Shown: one piece after another, positions 36,290 through 45,758 of the stretch
Position numbering within the stretch: position 1 is the stretch's first letter
Layout of the letters: each line of letters starts with the position of its first letter
NCBI RefSeq assembly: GCF_014196525.1
Contig: NZ_JACIDX010000003.1
Coordinates: 62,001 to 126,000, forward strand
Direction: 5' to 3'
Origin: Novosphingobium sediminicola
GTDB taxonomy: Bacteria; Pseudomonadota; Alphaproteobacteria; Sphingomonadales; Sphingomonadaceae
DNA length: 64,000 nucleotides
Position numbers and translations under genes: made by a program
The notes under the pieces: model-generated
What the model was told of the DNA's origin: nothing
The model's database searches: none
Seen by the model: only the letters and a program-made list of their open reading frames with translations

Positions 36290-38185
36290 GTGATCGATCT
36301 CAGGGTTACTACGCTGGAACACATTGCCCGCGGCGACTCGCTCGAACGCGTGATGGGCCATTTGTGCCGGGCGTTTGAGGCCAATTTTCCCGAGGTGATC
36401 TGCTCGGTGCTGATGGTGGACCGAGGCGGAATGCTTCATCCGCTGGCCGCGCCCAGCCTGCCTGATGCCTATAGCGCGGCGCTCGACAATCTGGCCATCG
36501 GGCCCAATGTCGGCTCTTGCGGCACGGCCGCCTATATCCGCGCGCCGGTCGAGGTGCGCGATATTACGAGCGATCCGCGCTGGGCCAATTTCCGCGATGC
36601 CGCGCTGCCGCTGGGGCTGCGGGCGTGCTGGTCCTCGCCCATTCTCGATCCTTCGGGCCTCGTGCTGGCCACTTTCGCGCTCTATTTCCGCCAAAGCCGG
36701 GGGCCGACACCGGGCGAGCGGCAATTGGTCGAAATCTGCATCCATCTGTGTGAACTGGCCATGGCGCGCCATTTGCGCGTTACCGAGCGCGAGCGCAGCG
36801 CGAATATGGATGCGCTGACCAATCTGCCCAATCGGCGCAGTTTTGAACAGACACTGGCCCATCTCGATTGCGATCAGCCCGGATCATGGGCGTTGATGCT
36901 GGTCGATCTGGACAATCTGAAGACCACCAATGACACATTCGGCCATGAGGCGGGTGATAGGCTGCTTCAGGAAACCGCCGGGCGACTGGCGCATCTGGCC
37001 GCGCCCGACCGCGCTTTTCGCATCGGCGGGGATGAATTCGCCATCCTGATCGTGGCACCCGAAAGGTTGAGCGCGCTTGAGGCTTTTGCCGATCATATAC
37101 TGGCGCATATGGGCGGAACAATCGATTTCGCAACCTTCTCGATCCTGCCCGAGGCCACCATCGGCTTTGCCGCGTTAAGCGATCAGGATGGCAATTCGGT
37201 CGATACACTGCGCAATGCTGACCATGCGCTTTATCATGCAAAATCGGCCCATCGCGGCTCGTTTCTGCGCTTTACGCCCGAAATGAGCGATCCTGTGGCC
37301 GCCCGCCTGTCCTCAATCTCGACGGTGCAGGCCGCGATGGCCGAGGGTCGCCTGCGCGCATGGTATCAACCCATTGTGCGGCTGAGCGACCGGCGCATCG
37401 TCGGGCTGGAGGCGCTGTGCCGCATGGTCACGCCCGAAGGCGCGATCATTCCCGCAGGCGCCTTTGCCGAAGCCACCATCGCCCCTGGCATCGCCAGCCA
37501 ATTGACCCGCGTCATGCTGGAAATCGTGGCCGCCGATCTGCGCATGTGGCGCGACGCGGGCATTCCGCCCATTTCGATGGCGGTCAATGTCACGGCGACC
37601 GATCTGCGCGGATCGCGGTTGTTGCAGGTTATCACACAAGCCTTTGCGGGCGATCGCGATCTGATCGGCCAACTGGTGCTGGAGGTCAACGAAAGCGTCT
37701 ATTTCGACCGCCACGACCGCAATATGGCGGCGACCATCGAGACCCTGCGCGAACAGGGTATCGGCATCGCGCTTGACGATTTCGGCACCGGCTATGCTTC
37801 GCTGACCCATCTGCTCGATTTTCCATTCGACAGCCTCAAGATCGACAAATCCTTCATCGACCGGCTGATCATCGATGATCTGAGCAGCACAATCATCGCC
37901 GCCCTGTTGGCGATTGCCGACAAGCGCGGTGCAACCGTCACGGCCGAAGGCATCGAACATGCCCAACAGGCCGCAAGACTGAGCGAAATGGGCTGTCCCT
38001 TTGGTCAGGGCTATCTGTTTTCTCCCGCCGTCGATCGGTCCGAAACCGCCCGCCTGTTAATCCAGCATGCCGCCAGCGGGCCGATCAGCGCACCCATGCC
38101 GCTGGTCGAAGTGCATGCGGGCAAGAGTTCGCGCGCAGCCAGTTCCTTTCCCGCCGCCGGTGGAGCGCGCCAAAACAGCGCCTGA
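36290..38185 (+). CDS. GAF-GGDEF-EAL cyclic-di-GMP protein
   Basis: A 631-residue soluble protein starting at GTG 36290 with GGGGGA about eight bases upstream. Domains: GAF (about 1-160, NVGSCGTAAYIRAPVEVRDI), GGDEF (about 170-325, RIGGDEFAILI, consensus intact) and EAL (about 340-600, GLEAL, VLEVNES, DDFGTGYASL, KIDKSFID, AEGIEHA, QGYLFSPA). All phosphodiesterase metal-ligand motifs look present, so it can both make and break c-di-GMP in principle. The tail after about 605 is disordered. It is divergent from wspA, which suggests it tunes the same c-di-GMP pool. The 259-bp gap holds two TTGGCTAA direct repeats (36148 and 36165). Confidence 0.9.
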   Translation: MIDLRVTTLEHIARGDSLERVMGHLCRAFEANFPEVICSVLMVDRGGMLHPLAAPSLPDAYSAALDNLAIGPNVGSCGTAAYIRAPVEVRDITSDPRWANFRDAALPLGLRACWSSPILDPSGLVLATFALYFRQSRGPTPGERQLVEICIHLCELAMARHLRVTERERSANMDALTNLPNRRSFEQTLAHLDCDQPGSWALMLVDLDNLKTTNDTFGHEAGDRLLQETAGRLAHLAAPDRAFRIGGDEFAILIVAPERLSALEAFADHILAHMGGTIDFATFSILPEATIGFAALSDQDGNSVDTLRNADHALYHAKSAHRGSFLRFTPEMSDPVAARLSSISTVQAAMAEGRLRAWYQPIVRLSDRRIVGLEALCRMVTPEGAIIPAGAFAEATIAPGIASQLTRVMLEIVAADLRMWRDAGIPPISMAVNVTATDLRGSRLLQVITQAFAGDRDLIGQLVLEVNESVYFDRHDRNMAATIETLREQGIGIALDDFGTGYASLTHLLDFPFDSLKIDKSFIDRLIIDDLSSTIIAALLAIADKRGATVTAEGIEHAQQAARLSEMGCPFGQGYLFSPAVDRSETARLLIQHAASGPISAPMPLVEVHAGKSSRAASSFPAAGGARQNSA

Positions 38186-38330
38186 AGGGCCCGTTGAGCC
38201 CCCTGCCTCCTGAGGGCAGGTAAACCCTCCCACTCTCCATTTTTGCTCCTCTGCGGCCTCCTGAGCGCATCAGGGGGGCTTTCGGCCTGCCTCGCATCTT
38301 TGTTGCGGGGTTTGACCGCCTGCCTCGAAT

Positions 38331-38368
38331 CGATTATGAAACGATTATTGTTCTTATCGTCCGATTAT
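38331..38368. promoter_or_regulatory. CGATTAT repeats upstream of the 3-oxoadipate operon
   Basis: Three copies of CGATTAT (38331-38337, 38342-38348, 38362-38368) are spaced 11 and 20 bp apart, close to one and two helical turns, with GTTC after the second and third. They lie 25 to 62 bp before the GTG start of the CoA-transferase subunit A gene. Binding by the IclR-family protein at the end of the operon is a reasonable guess. A short inverted repeat at 38202-38220 just upstream may terminate the preceding gene. Confidence 0.5.
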
Positions 38369-38392
38369 CGTTCATAAGGGAAAGGTAGCAAG

Positions 38393-39106
38393 GTGTCCGG
38401 AAAGATATTCCCCACCCCCGCAGCGGCTCTGGAGGGCCTGCTGTTTGACGGGATGACCATCATGTCGGGGGGCTTTGGCCTCTCGGGCAATCCAGAGAGC
38501 CTGATCCCGCAGATCCGCGCCAGCGGCGTGCGCGATCTGACCGTGATTTCGAACAATGCCGGGGCCGATGGCTTTGGCCTATGGATGCTGCTGGAAAGCC
38601 GCCAGATCCGCAAAATGATCTCCTCCTATGTCGGCGAGAACAAATTGTTCGAGCAGCAGTATCTGAGCGGTGAGCTGGAACTGGAACTGACCCCGCAGGG
38701 CACGCTGGCCGAACGCATCCGGGCGGGCGGCGCGGGCATCCCGGCCTTCTACACCAAGACCGGTGTCGGCACTGTGGTGGCCGAGGGCAAGGCGACCGAA
38801 TTCTTCGAAGGCGAAGAATATGTCCGCGAAACATGGCTGCGCGCCGACGTTGCGATCATCAAGGCATGGCGGGCCGATCCGGCGGGCAATCTGATGTTTA
38901 ACAAGACCGCCCGCAATTTCAACCCGAACATGGCCACCGCCGGTCGCGTCACCGTGGTCGAGGTAGAGGAGATCGTGCCCGAGGGCACCTTCGACCCCGA
39001 TTGCATCCACACGCCGGGCATCTTCGTCGACCGCATCGTGCTGTCCACCATCAATGAAAAGCGCATCGAAAAACTGACCACCCGCCCGAAGGAGATCACG
39101 CAATGA
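38393..39106 (+). CDS. 3-oxoacid CoA-transferase subunit A
   Basis: A 237-residue alpha subunit starting at GTG 38393. The glycine-rich [18 protein letters not shown] is the coenzyme-binding signature; [15 protein letters not shown] and [18 protein letters not shown] are also typical. With subunit B it moves CoA from succinyl-CoA to 3-oxoadipate (PcaI role) or acetoacetate (ScoA role). The adjoining thiolase of the 3-oxoadipyl type favours the first. Translation is coupled to subunit B by an ATGA overlap (39103-39106). Confidence 0.9.
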   Translation: MSGKIFPTPAAALEGLLFDGMTIMSGGFGLSGNPESLIPQIRASGVRDLTVISNNAGADGFGLWMLLESRQIRKMISSYVGENKLFEQQYLSGELELELTPQGTLAERIRAGGAGIPAFYTKTGVGTVVAEGKATEFFEGEEYVRETWLRADVAIIKAWRADPAGNLMFNKTARNFNPNMATAGRVTVVEVEEIVPEGTFDPDCIHTPGIFVDRIVLSTINEKRIEKLTTRPKEITQ

Positions 39107-39747
39107 GCTGGACCCGCGATGAAATGGCCGCGCGCGCGGCAAAGGAACTGCGCGATGGCTATTATGTGAACCTTGGCATCGGCATCCCGACGCTGGTGGC
39201 CAATTATGTGCCCGAGGGCATCACCGTCACGCTGCAATCGGAAAACGGGATGCTGGGCATCGGCCCCTTCCCCTATGAGGGCGAGGCGGACCCCGACCTT
39301 ATCAATGCGGGCAAGCAGACCGTGACGGCGCTTCCCACCAGCAGCTTTTTTTCAAGCGCCGACAGTTTCGCGATGATCCGGGGCGGGCATATCGACATGG
39401 CCGTGCTGGGCGCGATGGAAGTGGCCGCCAATGGCGATCTGGCCAACTGGACCATTCCGGGCAAGATGGTGAAGGGCATGGGCGGGGCGATGGACCTTGT
39501 CGCCGGGGTCAAGCGCATCGTGGTGGTGATGGACCACTGCGCGAAAAACGGCAGCCCCAAGATCCTGCCGCAATGCACGTTGCCGCTGACCGGGCGGGGT
39601 GTGGTTGATCTGATCATCACCGATCTGGCGGTGATCGCGGTAGATAAGAAGGCGGGCGGGCTGACGCTGGTCGAATGCGCGCCGGGGGTCTCGGTCGATG
39701 ATGTAGTGGCCAAGACCGGCGCGCCCTTGAAGGTAAGCGTATCATGA
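39103..39747 (+). CDS. 3-oxoacid CoA-transferase subunit B
   Basis: A 214-residue beta subunit. The catalytic glutamate lies in [14 protein letters not shown] (SENG motif), which forms the glutamyl-CoA thioester. Other conserved blocks are [39 protein letters not shown] and [16 protein letters not shown]. It overlaps both neighbours by four bases, making a tight pcaIJF-like set. Confidence 0.92.
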   Translation: MSWTRDEMAARAAKELRDGYYVNLGIGIPTLVANYVPEGITVTLQSENGMLGIGPFPYEGEADPDLINAGKQTVTALPTSSFFSSADSFAMIRGGHIDMAVLGAMEVAANGDLANWTIPGKMVKGMGGAMDLVAGVKRIVVVMDHCAKNGSPKILPQCTLPLTGRGVVDLIITDLAVIAVDKKAGGLTLVECAPGVSVDDVVAKTGAPLKVSVS

Positions 39748-40946
39748 ATCAGGCTTTTATCTGTGACGCGATCCGCACGCCCATCGGGCGGCTGAACGGT
39801 TCGCTTTCCACCATCCGCGCCGATGACCTTGCCGCCATCCCATTGCGCGCGCTTATGCTGCGCAACATGGGCGTGGATTGGGGCGCGGTGGATGACATCA
39901 TCCTGGGCTGCGCCAATCAGGCGGGCGAGGACAATCGCAATCTGGCGCGCATGGCCGGGTTGCTCTCGGGCCTGCCCAAGGAAGTGCCGGGAACGACGGT
40001 CAACCGCCTGTGCGGATCGGGGCTGAATGCGGTGGGCATGGCCGCACAGGCGATCCGCAGCGGCGATGCGGACCTTATTATAGCAGGCGGCGCGGAAAGC
40101 ATGACCCGTGCGCCCTATGTATTGGGCAAGGCGGGCAGCGCCTTTGGTCGCGATCAGAAGATCGAGGACACGACTCTGGGCTGGCGCTTCATCAACCCGG
40201 CGATGAGGGCCACTTGGGGCGTCGATACGATGCCGCAGACGGCGGAGAATGTTGCCGCCGAATGGGGCATTTCGCGCGAAGATCAGGACGCCTTCGCCCT
40301 GCTCAGCCAGCAGAAATGCGCGGCGGCGCAGGCCAATGGGCGTCTGGCGGCGGAAATCGTGCCGGTCGAAATCCCGCAGAAAAAGGGAGAACCCCTTGTT
40401 TTTGCTCAGGATGAACACCCGCGCGCGACCACATTGGAGGCTTTGGCCAAGTTGAAACCAGTGGTGCGCGCCGATGGCACGATCACGGCGGGCAATGCCA
40501 GCGGGCTGAACGACGGCGCCGCGGCGATGATTATCGCCAACGAACAGGCCGCTAAGGCCCATGGCCTGACCCCGCGAGCGCGGGTGGTGGCGATGGCCAG
40601 CGCGGGCGTGGCCCCCCGCGTCATGGGCATCGGCCCGATCGAGGCGGCGCGGCGTCTGTTCGCCCGCACCGGCCTGAGCATGGCCGATATGGACGTGATC
40701 GAGCTGAACGAAGCCTTTGCCGCGCAGGGCATCGCCACTTTGCGCGATCTGGGCGTCGATATGGGTGATCCGCGCGTCAATCCCAATGGCGGGGCGATTG
40801 CGCTGGGCCATCCTTTGGGCATGTCGGGCGCGCGCATCACGCTCTCTGCGGTCGAGGAATTGCAGCGCATCGGCGGACGCTATGCCCTTGCCTTCATGTG
40901 CGTGGGTGTGGGCCAAGGGATTGCCGCGATTGTCGAGCGGGTCTGA
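39744..40946 (+). CDS. pcaF: 3-oxoadipyl-CoA thiolase
   Basis: A 400-residue thiolase. The nucleophile Cys is in [14 protein letters not shown] (about C90), with His in [16 protein letters not shown] and the second Cys in FMCVGVGQG. The long match to the 3-oxoadipyl-CoA thiolase pattern ([45 protein letters not shown]) distinguishes it from plain acetoacetyl-CoA thiolases. It cleaves 3-oxoadipyl-CoA to succinyl-CoA and acetyl-CoA, the last step of aromatic degradation through the beta-ketoadipate pathway. The earlier pca genes are not in the window. Confidence 0.88.
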   Translation: MNQAFICDAIRTPIGRLNGSLSTIRADDLAAIPLRALMLRNMGVDWGAVDDIILGCANQAGEDNRNLARMAGLLSGLPKEVPGTTVNRLCGSGLNAVGMAAQAIRSGDADLIIAGGAESMTRAPYVLGKAGSAFGRDQKIEDTTLGWRFINPAMRATWGVDTMPQTAENVAAEWGISREDQDAFALLSQQKCAAAQANGRLAAEIVPVEIPQKKGEPLVFAQDEHPRATTLEALAKLKPVVRADGTITAGNASGLNDGAAAMIIANEQAAKAHGLTPRARVVAMASAGVAPRVMGIGPIEAARRLFARTGLSMADMDVIELNEAFAAQGIATLRDLGVDMGDPRVNPNGGAIALGHPLGMSGARITLSAVEELQRIGGRYALAFMCVGVGQGIAAIVERV

Positions 40947-41018
40947 ACCGAGACAGGGACTGACCTCGACAGGTTGGGCGGGGGCTGTCATAGGCCCCCG
41001 CCTAAAGGAGATGGACGC

Positions 41019-41789
41019 ATGAGCCAGTCAGACCCCGATTTCATGCAATCTCTGGCCCGCGGCCTGATAGTCATGGAGGCCTTTGTCGAACTGGGGCCAG
41101 ATCAATCCATCGCCAGCCTTGCCCGCCACACCGGCCTGCCGCGCGGAGTGGTGGCGCGCTGTCTGCATACGCTGGTGGTAACCGGCTATGTGGCTCAGGA
41201 TGAACGTTCTTTTTCGGTGCGGCCCAAGGTTTTGGGGCTTGCGCGGGCCTATCTTTCGGACCGCTCGCTTTCGGCCATTGCCCAGCCTTTGCTGGAAAAT
41301 CTGCGCGACCGGCTGGGCGAATCCTGTTCTCTTGGCGTGCTGGACGGGACTGATGTGCTTTATGTCGCCCGCGCCTCGCGCAGCCGGATCATGGCGATCG
41401 GCCTGCATGTCGGCAGCCGTCTTCCGGCATGGTGCACGTCCATGGGCCGCATTTTGCTCGCCAACCTGCCTTTAGAGCAGCGCGAGGCCCTGCTTCCCCC
41501 TGCCCCCCTGCCCTTGCGTACACCCCATACGGTGGCTTCTCTGGAGGATATGCGCGCAATTCTGGACGGGATCGCCCGTGATGGGCTGGCCATTGTTGAT
41601 CAGGAGCTTGAGGTCGGGCTGCGCTCGGTCGCGGTGCCGGTGCGCAATGCCAAGGATCAGGTGATCGCAGCGCTCAATGTCGGCGTCAATGCGATGGAGC
41701 ATAGTGTCGAGCATTTACGCTCGAATATCGCCCCTGCCCTGATCGAAACGGCGCGGATGGTGGGGTTGGCCAGCGCGTCGGGGCTATAA
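41019..41789 (+). CDS. IclR-family regulator (PcaR/PcaU-like)
   Basis: About 256 residues from the ATG at 41019 (AAAGGAG about eight bases upstream). An N-terminal helix-turn-helix (SIASLARHTGLPRGVVARCL, about 29-48) is followed by the IclR effector domain (SCSLGVLDGTDVLYVARA, AWCTSMGRILLANLP, VDQELEVGLRSVAVPV). This is the PcaR/PcaU/PobR type. It follows pcaF by 72 bp and probably regulates the operon, perhaps through the CGATTAT repeats at 38.3 kb. Confidence 0.87.
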   Translation: MSQSDPDFMQSLARGLIVMEAFVELGPDQSIASLARHTGLPRGVVARCLHTLVVTGYVAQDERSFSVRPKVLGLARAYLSDRSLSAIAQPLLENLRDRLGESCSLGVLDGTDVLYVARASRSRIMAIGLHVGSRLPAWCTSMGRILLANLPLEQREALLPPAPLPLRTPHTVASLEDMRAILDGIARDGLAIVDQELEVGLRSVAVPVRNAKDQVIAALNVGVNAMEHSVEHLRSNIAPALIETARMVGLASASGL

Positions 41790-41802
41790 TTTCAAGGTTT
41801 TT

Positions 41803-41836
41803 CCCCGGAATGCCCTGCCCTTCGGCCATTCCGGGG
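41803..41836. terminator. Hairpin terminator between iclR and parB
   Basis: A perfect 10-bp stem (41803-41812 with 41827-41836) and 14-nt loop, flanked by T-runs on the left (AGGTTTTT) and TTCT on the right, lies between the convergent regulator and parB genes. It likely insulates the replicon core from the catabolic operon. Confidence 0.6.
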
Positions 41837-41845
41837 TTCTACCGC

Positions 41846-42889
41846 TTAATCTTCCCAGTAACGGTCGAGCAGATCGCGCAGCGCCGTTTCAACCTCTTCC
41901 TTGCTGCCGCCATCCTTGGGAAACAGCGTCAGGCTGATACTCTTGCGATCCTTGCCCTCAATGCGCAGCAAAGGCACGCCAGACCCGTTGCGCAGGACGA
42001 TCTGATCCGATCCTGACTTCTTGGGGGCCTTGACCAGCGCGGTTTTCTTGCGCGCTTCGGCCTCTTTATTGGCCACAACGCCAAAGGCGCGGATGATGTC
42101 TGGCACGGTCGCGGGCAGGTCCTCTTCGCCCATGCGACGCCCTTCACGGATGCGCCGCGCCTCGGAAAGCACCGCTGCCCGACAGTCATCTTCCTTGAGC
42201 AGCGGCTTGATCGCGCCAATATGCGAGATTTTCAGCTCAAACGGATCGGCAAAAGAGCCCAGAATGTCGGTCGGCAGGCGCGCCAGATCGAGATAGCGGC
42301 TCAGCCACGCCTCGGACTGGTTCAGGCGCTTGGCCATGTCCTTCTGGCGGCCGTTATAATAGAGGCCCAGCGCCTGAAGATAATCGCGCGCGCGCTCGAT
42401 ATCGCTCAGATCCTCACGCGCGCGGTTTTCCAGATCCGAAACACGGAAAGCCTGCTCATCAGTCAGATCACGGATTTCCACCAGATAGCGGATTTCCGGG
42501 TGATTATTGGCCCGCAGCCATTTGACGCACCAATGCCGCCGCGCTCCGCAAATGACCTCATAATCGTAATTCGGGTCATTATGGACGCGGCGCACAATAG
42601 CGGGCACTTCCTGCTTGCCCTGCGCCAGAATGCTCTCGATCAGATCCGAGCAGCGCGTTTCATTGAGCGCGGCATAATCGCGATTGTGTCGAATCCAGAT
42701 CCGGCACCGATCGGGATCGACCAGCTCCTGCGGATTGTTGACCACCGAGCCCGAGGCCAGTTCGGCAAGCCGGTTGTTGCGCCCCGAAAGCACGCCCACG
42801 CCAAGGCGCGAGGGGCGGCTGTTTGCATCAGCGGCCGGTTCGACAACCGAGACCAGATCGGCCATGAAGCTCTTGTTTTTCGAGCTCAT
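41846..42889 (-). CDS. parB: ParB-family partition protein
   Basis: About 347 residues from the ATG at 42889 (AAGG seven bases upstream). The ParB/sulfiredoxin-like N-domain contains NETRCSDLIESILAQGKQ and the ICGARRHWCVKWLRA box, which corresponds to the CTP-contacting GxRR region of ParB. A helix-turn-helix follows (KDMAKRLNQSEAWLSRYLDLARLP). The C-terminal 60 or so residues resemble plasmid-type ParB ends rather than chromosomal ones. It binds a centromere and works with ParA. The 18-bp palindrome in the 45-bp parA-parB gap is the best centromere candidate. Confidence 0.9.
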   Translation of the reverse strand: MSSKNKSFMADLVSVVEPAADANSRPSRLGVGVLSGRNNRLAELASGSVVNNPQELVDPDRCRIWIRHNRDYAALNETRCSDLIESILAQGKQEVPAIVRRVHNDPNYDYEVICGARRHWCVKWLRANNHPEIRYLVEIRDLTDEQAFRVSDLENRAREDLSDIERARDYLQALGLYYNGRQKDMAKRLNQSEAWLSRYLDLARLPTDILGSFADPFELKISHIGAIKPLLKEDDCRAAVLSEARRIREGRRMGEEDLPATVPDIIRAFGVVANKEAEARKKTALVKAPKKSGSDQIVLRNGSGVPLLRIEGKDRKSISLTLFPKDGGSKEEVETALRDLLDRYWED

Positions 42890-42908
42890 CTTATACCTTC
42901 CCTTCACA

Positions 42909-42926
42909 AATTGCAGGGCTGCAATT
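42909..42926. repeat. Candidate parS, copy 1
   Basis: Perfect 18-bp palindrome with a GG centre, AATTGCAGGGCTGCAATT, in the parA-parB gap. The identical sequence, read on either strand, recurs at 44296 and 46007. Placement around the par genes suggests a ParB binding site (inference). Confidence 0.7.
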
Positions 42927-42934
42927 TTGGCGCA

Positions 42935-44137
42935 TTACGCCAGTCCTTCCTTGCGCAAACGGGCCAAATGGCTGGGCCATGTGCGGCGAATATCCACCTC
43001 GATTTCCCCGCAAACCCCGTCCAGATAGGTCAGGCAGCGGTCGCGCACCTGCTTGCTGGTCATGGGGCCCGAGAGCTCATAAACCGTCATCAGACGCGCC
43101 GTGGCATTATCGATTTCGGCCGAATCCTTGAGCGGCGTGCGGATCATCGCATTGCCGTAAAGCTGGCGCATCAGTTCGAGCAGGCCGCGCTGCATCGATT
43201 TGTTTTCATCCACCTTGGAGGCGACGAAACGCAGGAAAGCCAGTTGCGGCGCCAGATCATACTGCTGAAGATCCTGGATCGTTTCATCCAGCATCGCCAG
43301 AAACGCCGCCGTCGAGGAAAAGTCCATGACCGTGGGCGGCACCGGCACCACCAGCGCATTGGCCGCGCGCAGCACCGAGAGCGAGATCGCGCCCAGCGCC
43401 GGCGGCGGATCAAGGATCACCACATCATAGAGATCCTGCACCGACTGAATGCCCTGCGACAGGCGATTGAGCAATGCCCCCTGCCCGCGCGCCATACGGG
43501 CCGCCAGTTCATATTCGGACTGGAACAGGCGCAGGTTGGCCGGGATCAGGTCGAGCCCGTCGAAATGCGTCTTGCGGATCGCATATTCCAGCGTCGTGCG
43601 CTCGCCCTCGCGCAGGAAGGGATAGAGCGTATCCTCCTCGCCCAGATCGAGATCGGGTACATAGCCAAACAGCGTGGTGGCCGAGGCCTGGCTGTCGCAG
43701 TCGATCAGCAGAACCCGGTAGCCATGGATCGCCAGATATTGCGCCAGGTGAACCGAGAGCGTCGATTTGCCTACCCCGCCCTTGAAATTCTGGACGGCCA
43801 GAATCGAGCATGGGTCCTCAGGAGCTCGCCAGGGGCGAGTGCCAAAAGTGCCACGCATGTCGTTAAGCTGGGCCAGCGTATAGCCCAGACGGCGGTTGTT
43901 TTCGCCGCGCGGAGGTGCTTCAAGGCGGCCATCGCTTTCCGCCTCGCGAATCGCGGCCGTGGTGCGTCCGACCAACTCGGCCGCCTTGCCGATAGGAAAG
44001 GACGGCTCACGCCTTTCCTCGGCCCGCATATCACGCGCAGAGGAACGTAGTTTTTCCAGAACTGAGGAAGAGCGATCCGCCAATGAGGCAACATCGAGCG
44101 CTTCTTCCATGCGAACTTCGTCAAGCGCGGAAGCCAT
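42935..44137 (-). CDS. parA: ParA-family partition ATPase with N-terminal DNA-binding domain
   Basis: A 400-residue type Ia ParA. Residues about 45-95 hold a MerR/helix-turn-helix-like DNA-binding part (IGKAAELVGRTTAAIREAES) used in such proteins for operon autoregulation. The ATPase core has the deviant Walker A FKGGVGKSTLSVHLAQYLA (about 118-136), LLIDCDSQASATTLFGY and DVVILDPPPALGAISLSVL. The start has AAAGGAG six bases upstream. It is followed by parB, and the two form the segregation operon of the replicon. Confidence 0.94.
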   Translation of the reverse strand: MASALDEVRMEEALDVASLADRSSSVLEKLRSSARDMRAEERREPSFPIGKAAELVGRTTAAIREAESDGRLEAPPRGENNRRLGYTLAQLNDMRGTFGTRPWRAPEDPCSILAVQNFKGGVGKSTLSVHLAQYLAIHGYRVLLIDCDSQASATTLFGYVPDLDLGEEDTLYPFLREGERTTLEYAIRKTHFDGLDLIPANLRLFQSEYELAARMARGQGALLNRLSQGIQSVQDLYDVVILDPPPALGAISLSVLRAANALVVPVPPTVMDFSSTAAFLAMLDETIQDLQQYDLAPQLAFLRFVASKVDENKSMQRGLLELMRQLYGNAMIRTPLKDSAEIDNATARLMTVYELSGPMTSKQVRDRCLTYLDGVCGEIEVDIRRTWPSHLARLRKEGLA

Positions 44138-44253
44138 GTGTGCTCCTTTCGAAAGTTAAATGCCACCTGCCCGATTTTCACTTTTTCGTCAAGCATCCTG
44201 CATAATTCGCAAAGGCGGAAATCTGCGGCTTGTGAAGCGAAAGTGGCGAGGTC

Positions 44254-44272
44254 TATCCTGACCTCGTGGGGG
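44254..44272 (-). repeat. Inverted iteron copy downstream of rep
   Basis: On the minus strand this reads CCCCCACGAGGTCAGGATA, differing from the main iteron family by two or three bases. It lies between rep and parA, about 1.5 kb from the iteron cluster, in opposite orientation. Confidence 0.6.
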
Positions 44273-44295
44273 CGGATTTGGCGTCTTTGGGCGAC

Positions 44296-44313
44296 AATTG
44301 CAGCCCTGCAATT
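44296..44313. repeat. Candidate parS, copy 2
   Basis: The 18-bp palindrome again, here read as AATTGCAGCCCTGCAATT on the plus strand (the reverse complement of copy 1). It lies 7 bp beyond the rep stop and about 160 bp upstream of parA. Confidence 0.7.
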
Positions 44314-44319
44314 ACGATT

Positions 44320-45546
44320 TCAGGGTCGGCCCCGGCGCGAGAAAAAGGCCTCGCAAAACCCGCGCCACGATTTTTCCAGCTTGGCCCCGCGCAGCGAGCC
44401 CAAACGATCACCCATCTGCTGACGATAGGCGTCGGCAATCACATCCATGTCCCAACCGCCGCCATAGCGCAGCGCGACATCGCGAAAGGCGCCCTCAGCC
44501 GTGCCGTAACGCAGCGATCCTTCGGGAAATTTCTCCCAAGGGGAGGAAGGCGCAGCGGCAGCGCGCCTGGGCCGGGCAGGGGCCGGGGCAGGCGCGGGGA
44601 TCGCCGCAGGGGCGGAGATCATTTCCACTTCGCCCTCGCGCCGCGCCTTGCGGCCCGAGGAATGGCGCTCCAACTCATCAACGGTCTGGATCTGGGCCGG
44701 CGCGTCCTTGGGGACGAAGCGGAACTCGATCTCGGCCACCGCCCTGCCCCGGCGGATCTCTTTCCATTCCAGATTGTAATGCGCCAACTGGTCGATCTCG
44801 GATTGCGCAACCGTCAGCACCTTGCGGCGCAACTGGGCAAAATCGCCATACTTATCAGGATCAATGCCCAGCGCCGCGCGCAGGCCCAGCATATCAACAC
44901 GCCAGATCGGCTGTCGCCGGTGAAGCCGCAAGGCCCCTTCCTCATAGAGTTTAAGCGCATAGGCCGAACGGAAACCCAAGACCGCCTGACGGTTCATCAC
45001 CGAATAAGTCTGCGATTCCTGAATGAGGCGGCGGGCATCGGGCGTAAAGCGCCACTCGATCCAGCCGGTCTCCTTATCGCCCTCCTCGACCTCTTCCCAC
45101 GAGGATTCGATCAGGCTGAAGCGCTTGGTCGCCTTGCGCCCGCGCCATGATGTGTCATCCTCGGCAAACAGGGTCCGATGCAATTCCTCAAGCATATCAA
45201 CGATACGCTCATTGCCCTTATGGCCGCGGCGGATGTCAGCCTTGCGCAATTTGTGCGATGTGTCGCGCCATGCGTCTCCCCCGGCCGTCAGGATCATCAG
45301 CGCCAGCAGGCGAGAGGCGGTCAGGCTGAGCGACTGGCCTTTGACGAAGCGGACCTCCACCAGCTTGCCAGGCTTGGCGAATTCATCGCCGCCCTTGCGC
45401 GCCAGCGTAGCAGCCACGCGCATGGCCCGCGCGGTCCCGGCCGCGCCATTGTCCTCCACGCCCTGATCCCCGGCACCACGATTCACGGCACGGTGATCGT
45501 CGACGCGATGATCCTCGACAATGTCCAGTTGCATTTCCTCAGCCAT
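44320..45546 (-). CDS. Replication initiator protein, Rep_3/RepB type
   Basis: About 408 residues from the ATG at 45546. Two winged-helix domains are typical for the Rep_3 family: WH1 (about 60-180, SLTASRLLALMILTAGGDAW, NRQAVLGFRSAYALKLYEEG) and WH2 (about 205-270, GDFAQLRRKVLTVAQSEIDQ followed by NLEWKEIRRGR). A Pro/Ala linker (about 300-325) and a C-terminal domain with conserved Trp residues follow. It binds iterons to melt the origin. An inverted repeat directly upstream (45578-45609) shares the iteron core and is a likely autoregulatory operator. The tail is longer than in small-plasmid Rep proteins, as in megaplasmid relatives. Confidence 0.88.
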   Translation of the reverse strand: MAEEMQLDIVEDHRVDDHRAVNRGAGDQGVEDNGAAGTARAMRVAATLARKGGDEFAKPGKLVEVRFVKGQSLSLTASRLLALMILTAGGDAWRDTSHKLRKADIRRGHKGNERIVDMLEELHRTLFAEDDTSWRGRKATKRFSLIESSWEEVEEGDKETGWIEWRFTPDARRLIQESQTYSVMNRQAVLGFRSAYALKLYEEGALRLHRRQPIWRVDMLGLRAALGIDPDKYGDFAQLRRKVLTVAQSEIDQLAHYNLEWKEIRRGRAVAEIEFRFVPKDAPAQIQTVDELERHSSGRKARREGEVEMISAPAAIPAPAPAPARPRRAAAAPSSPWEKFPEGSLRYGTAEGAFRDVALRYGGGWDMDVIADAYRQQMGDRLGSLRGAKLEKSWRGFCEAFFSRRGRP

Positions 45547-45577
45547 GAATCGGCGCCCTTGTTTCACCGATTGATGC

Positions 45578-45609
45578 CTGACCTGACCAGTCGGGTCAAG
45601 TCAGGTCAG
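45578..45609. promoter_or_regulatory. Inverted-repeat operator in front of rep
   Basis: A perfect 10-bp inverted repeat, CTGACCTGAC (45578-45587) and GTCAGGTCAG (45600-45609), lies 31 bp before the rep start. GGTCAGG also occurs inside several iterons, so Rep dimers probably bind here to repress their own gene, as in classical iteron plasmids (inference). Confidence 0.65.
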
Positions 45610-45614
45610 TTTAG

Positions 45615-45633
45615 CCCCCAAAAGGACAGGATA
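45615..45633 (+). repeat. Isolated iteron
   Basis: CCCCCAAAAGGACAGGATA, matching the iteron cluster consensus at 17 or more of 19 positions. It adjoins the rep operator and lies about 125 bp from the main cluster. Confidence 0.7.
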
Positions 45634-45758
45634 GAGTTTCAGGACCGCAAATGCTGCTCACAAAGGCCTTGTCCGATTCGCATTCGAGAACAAAGAATGA
45701 GACAAACACAACCGAAAATGTGACTTTCCATCATCCGGATCACCAATTTGACCTTATA

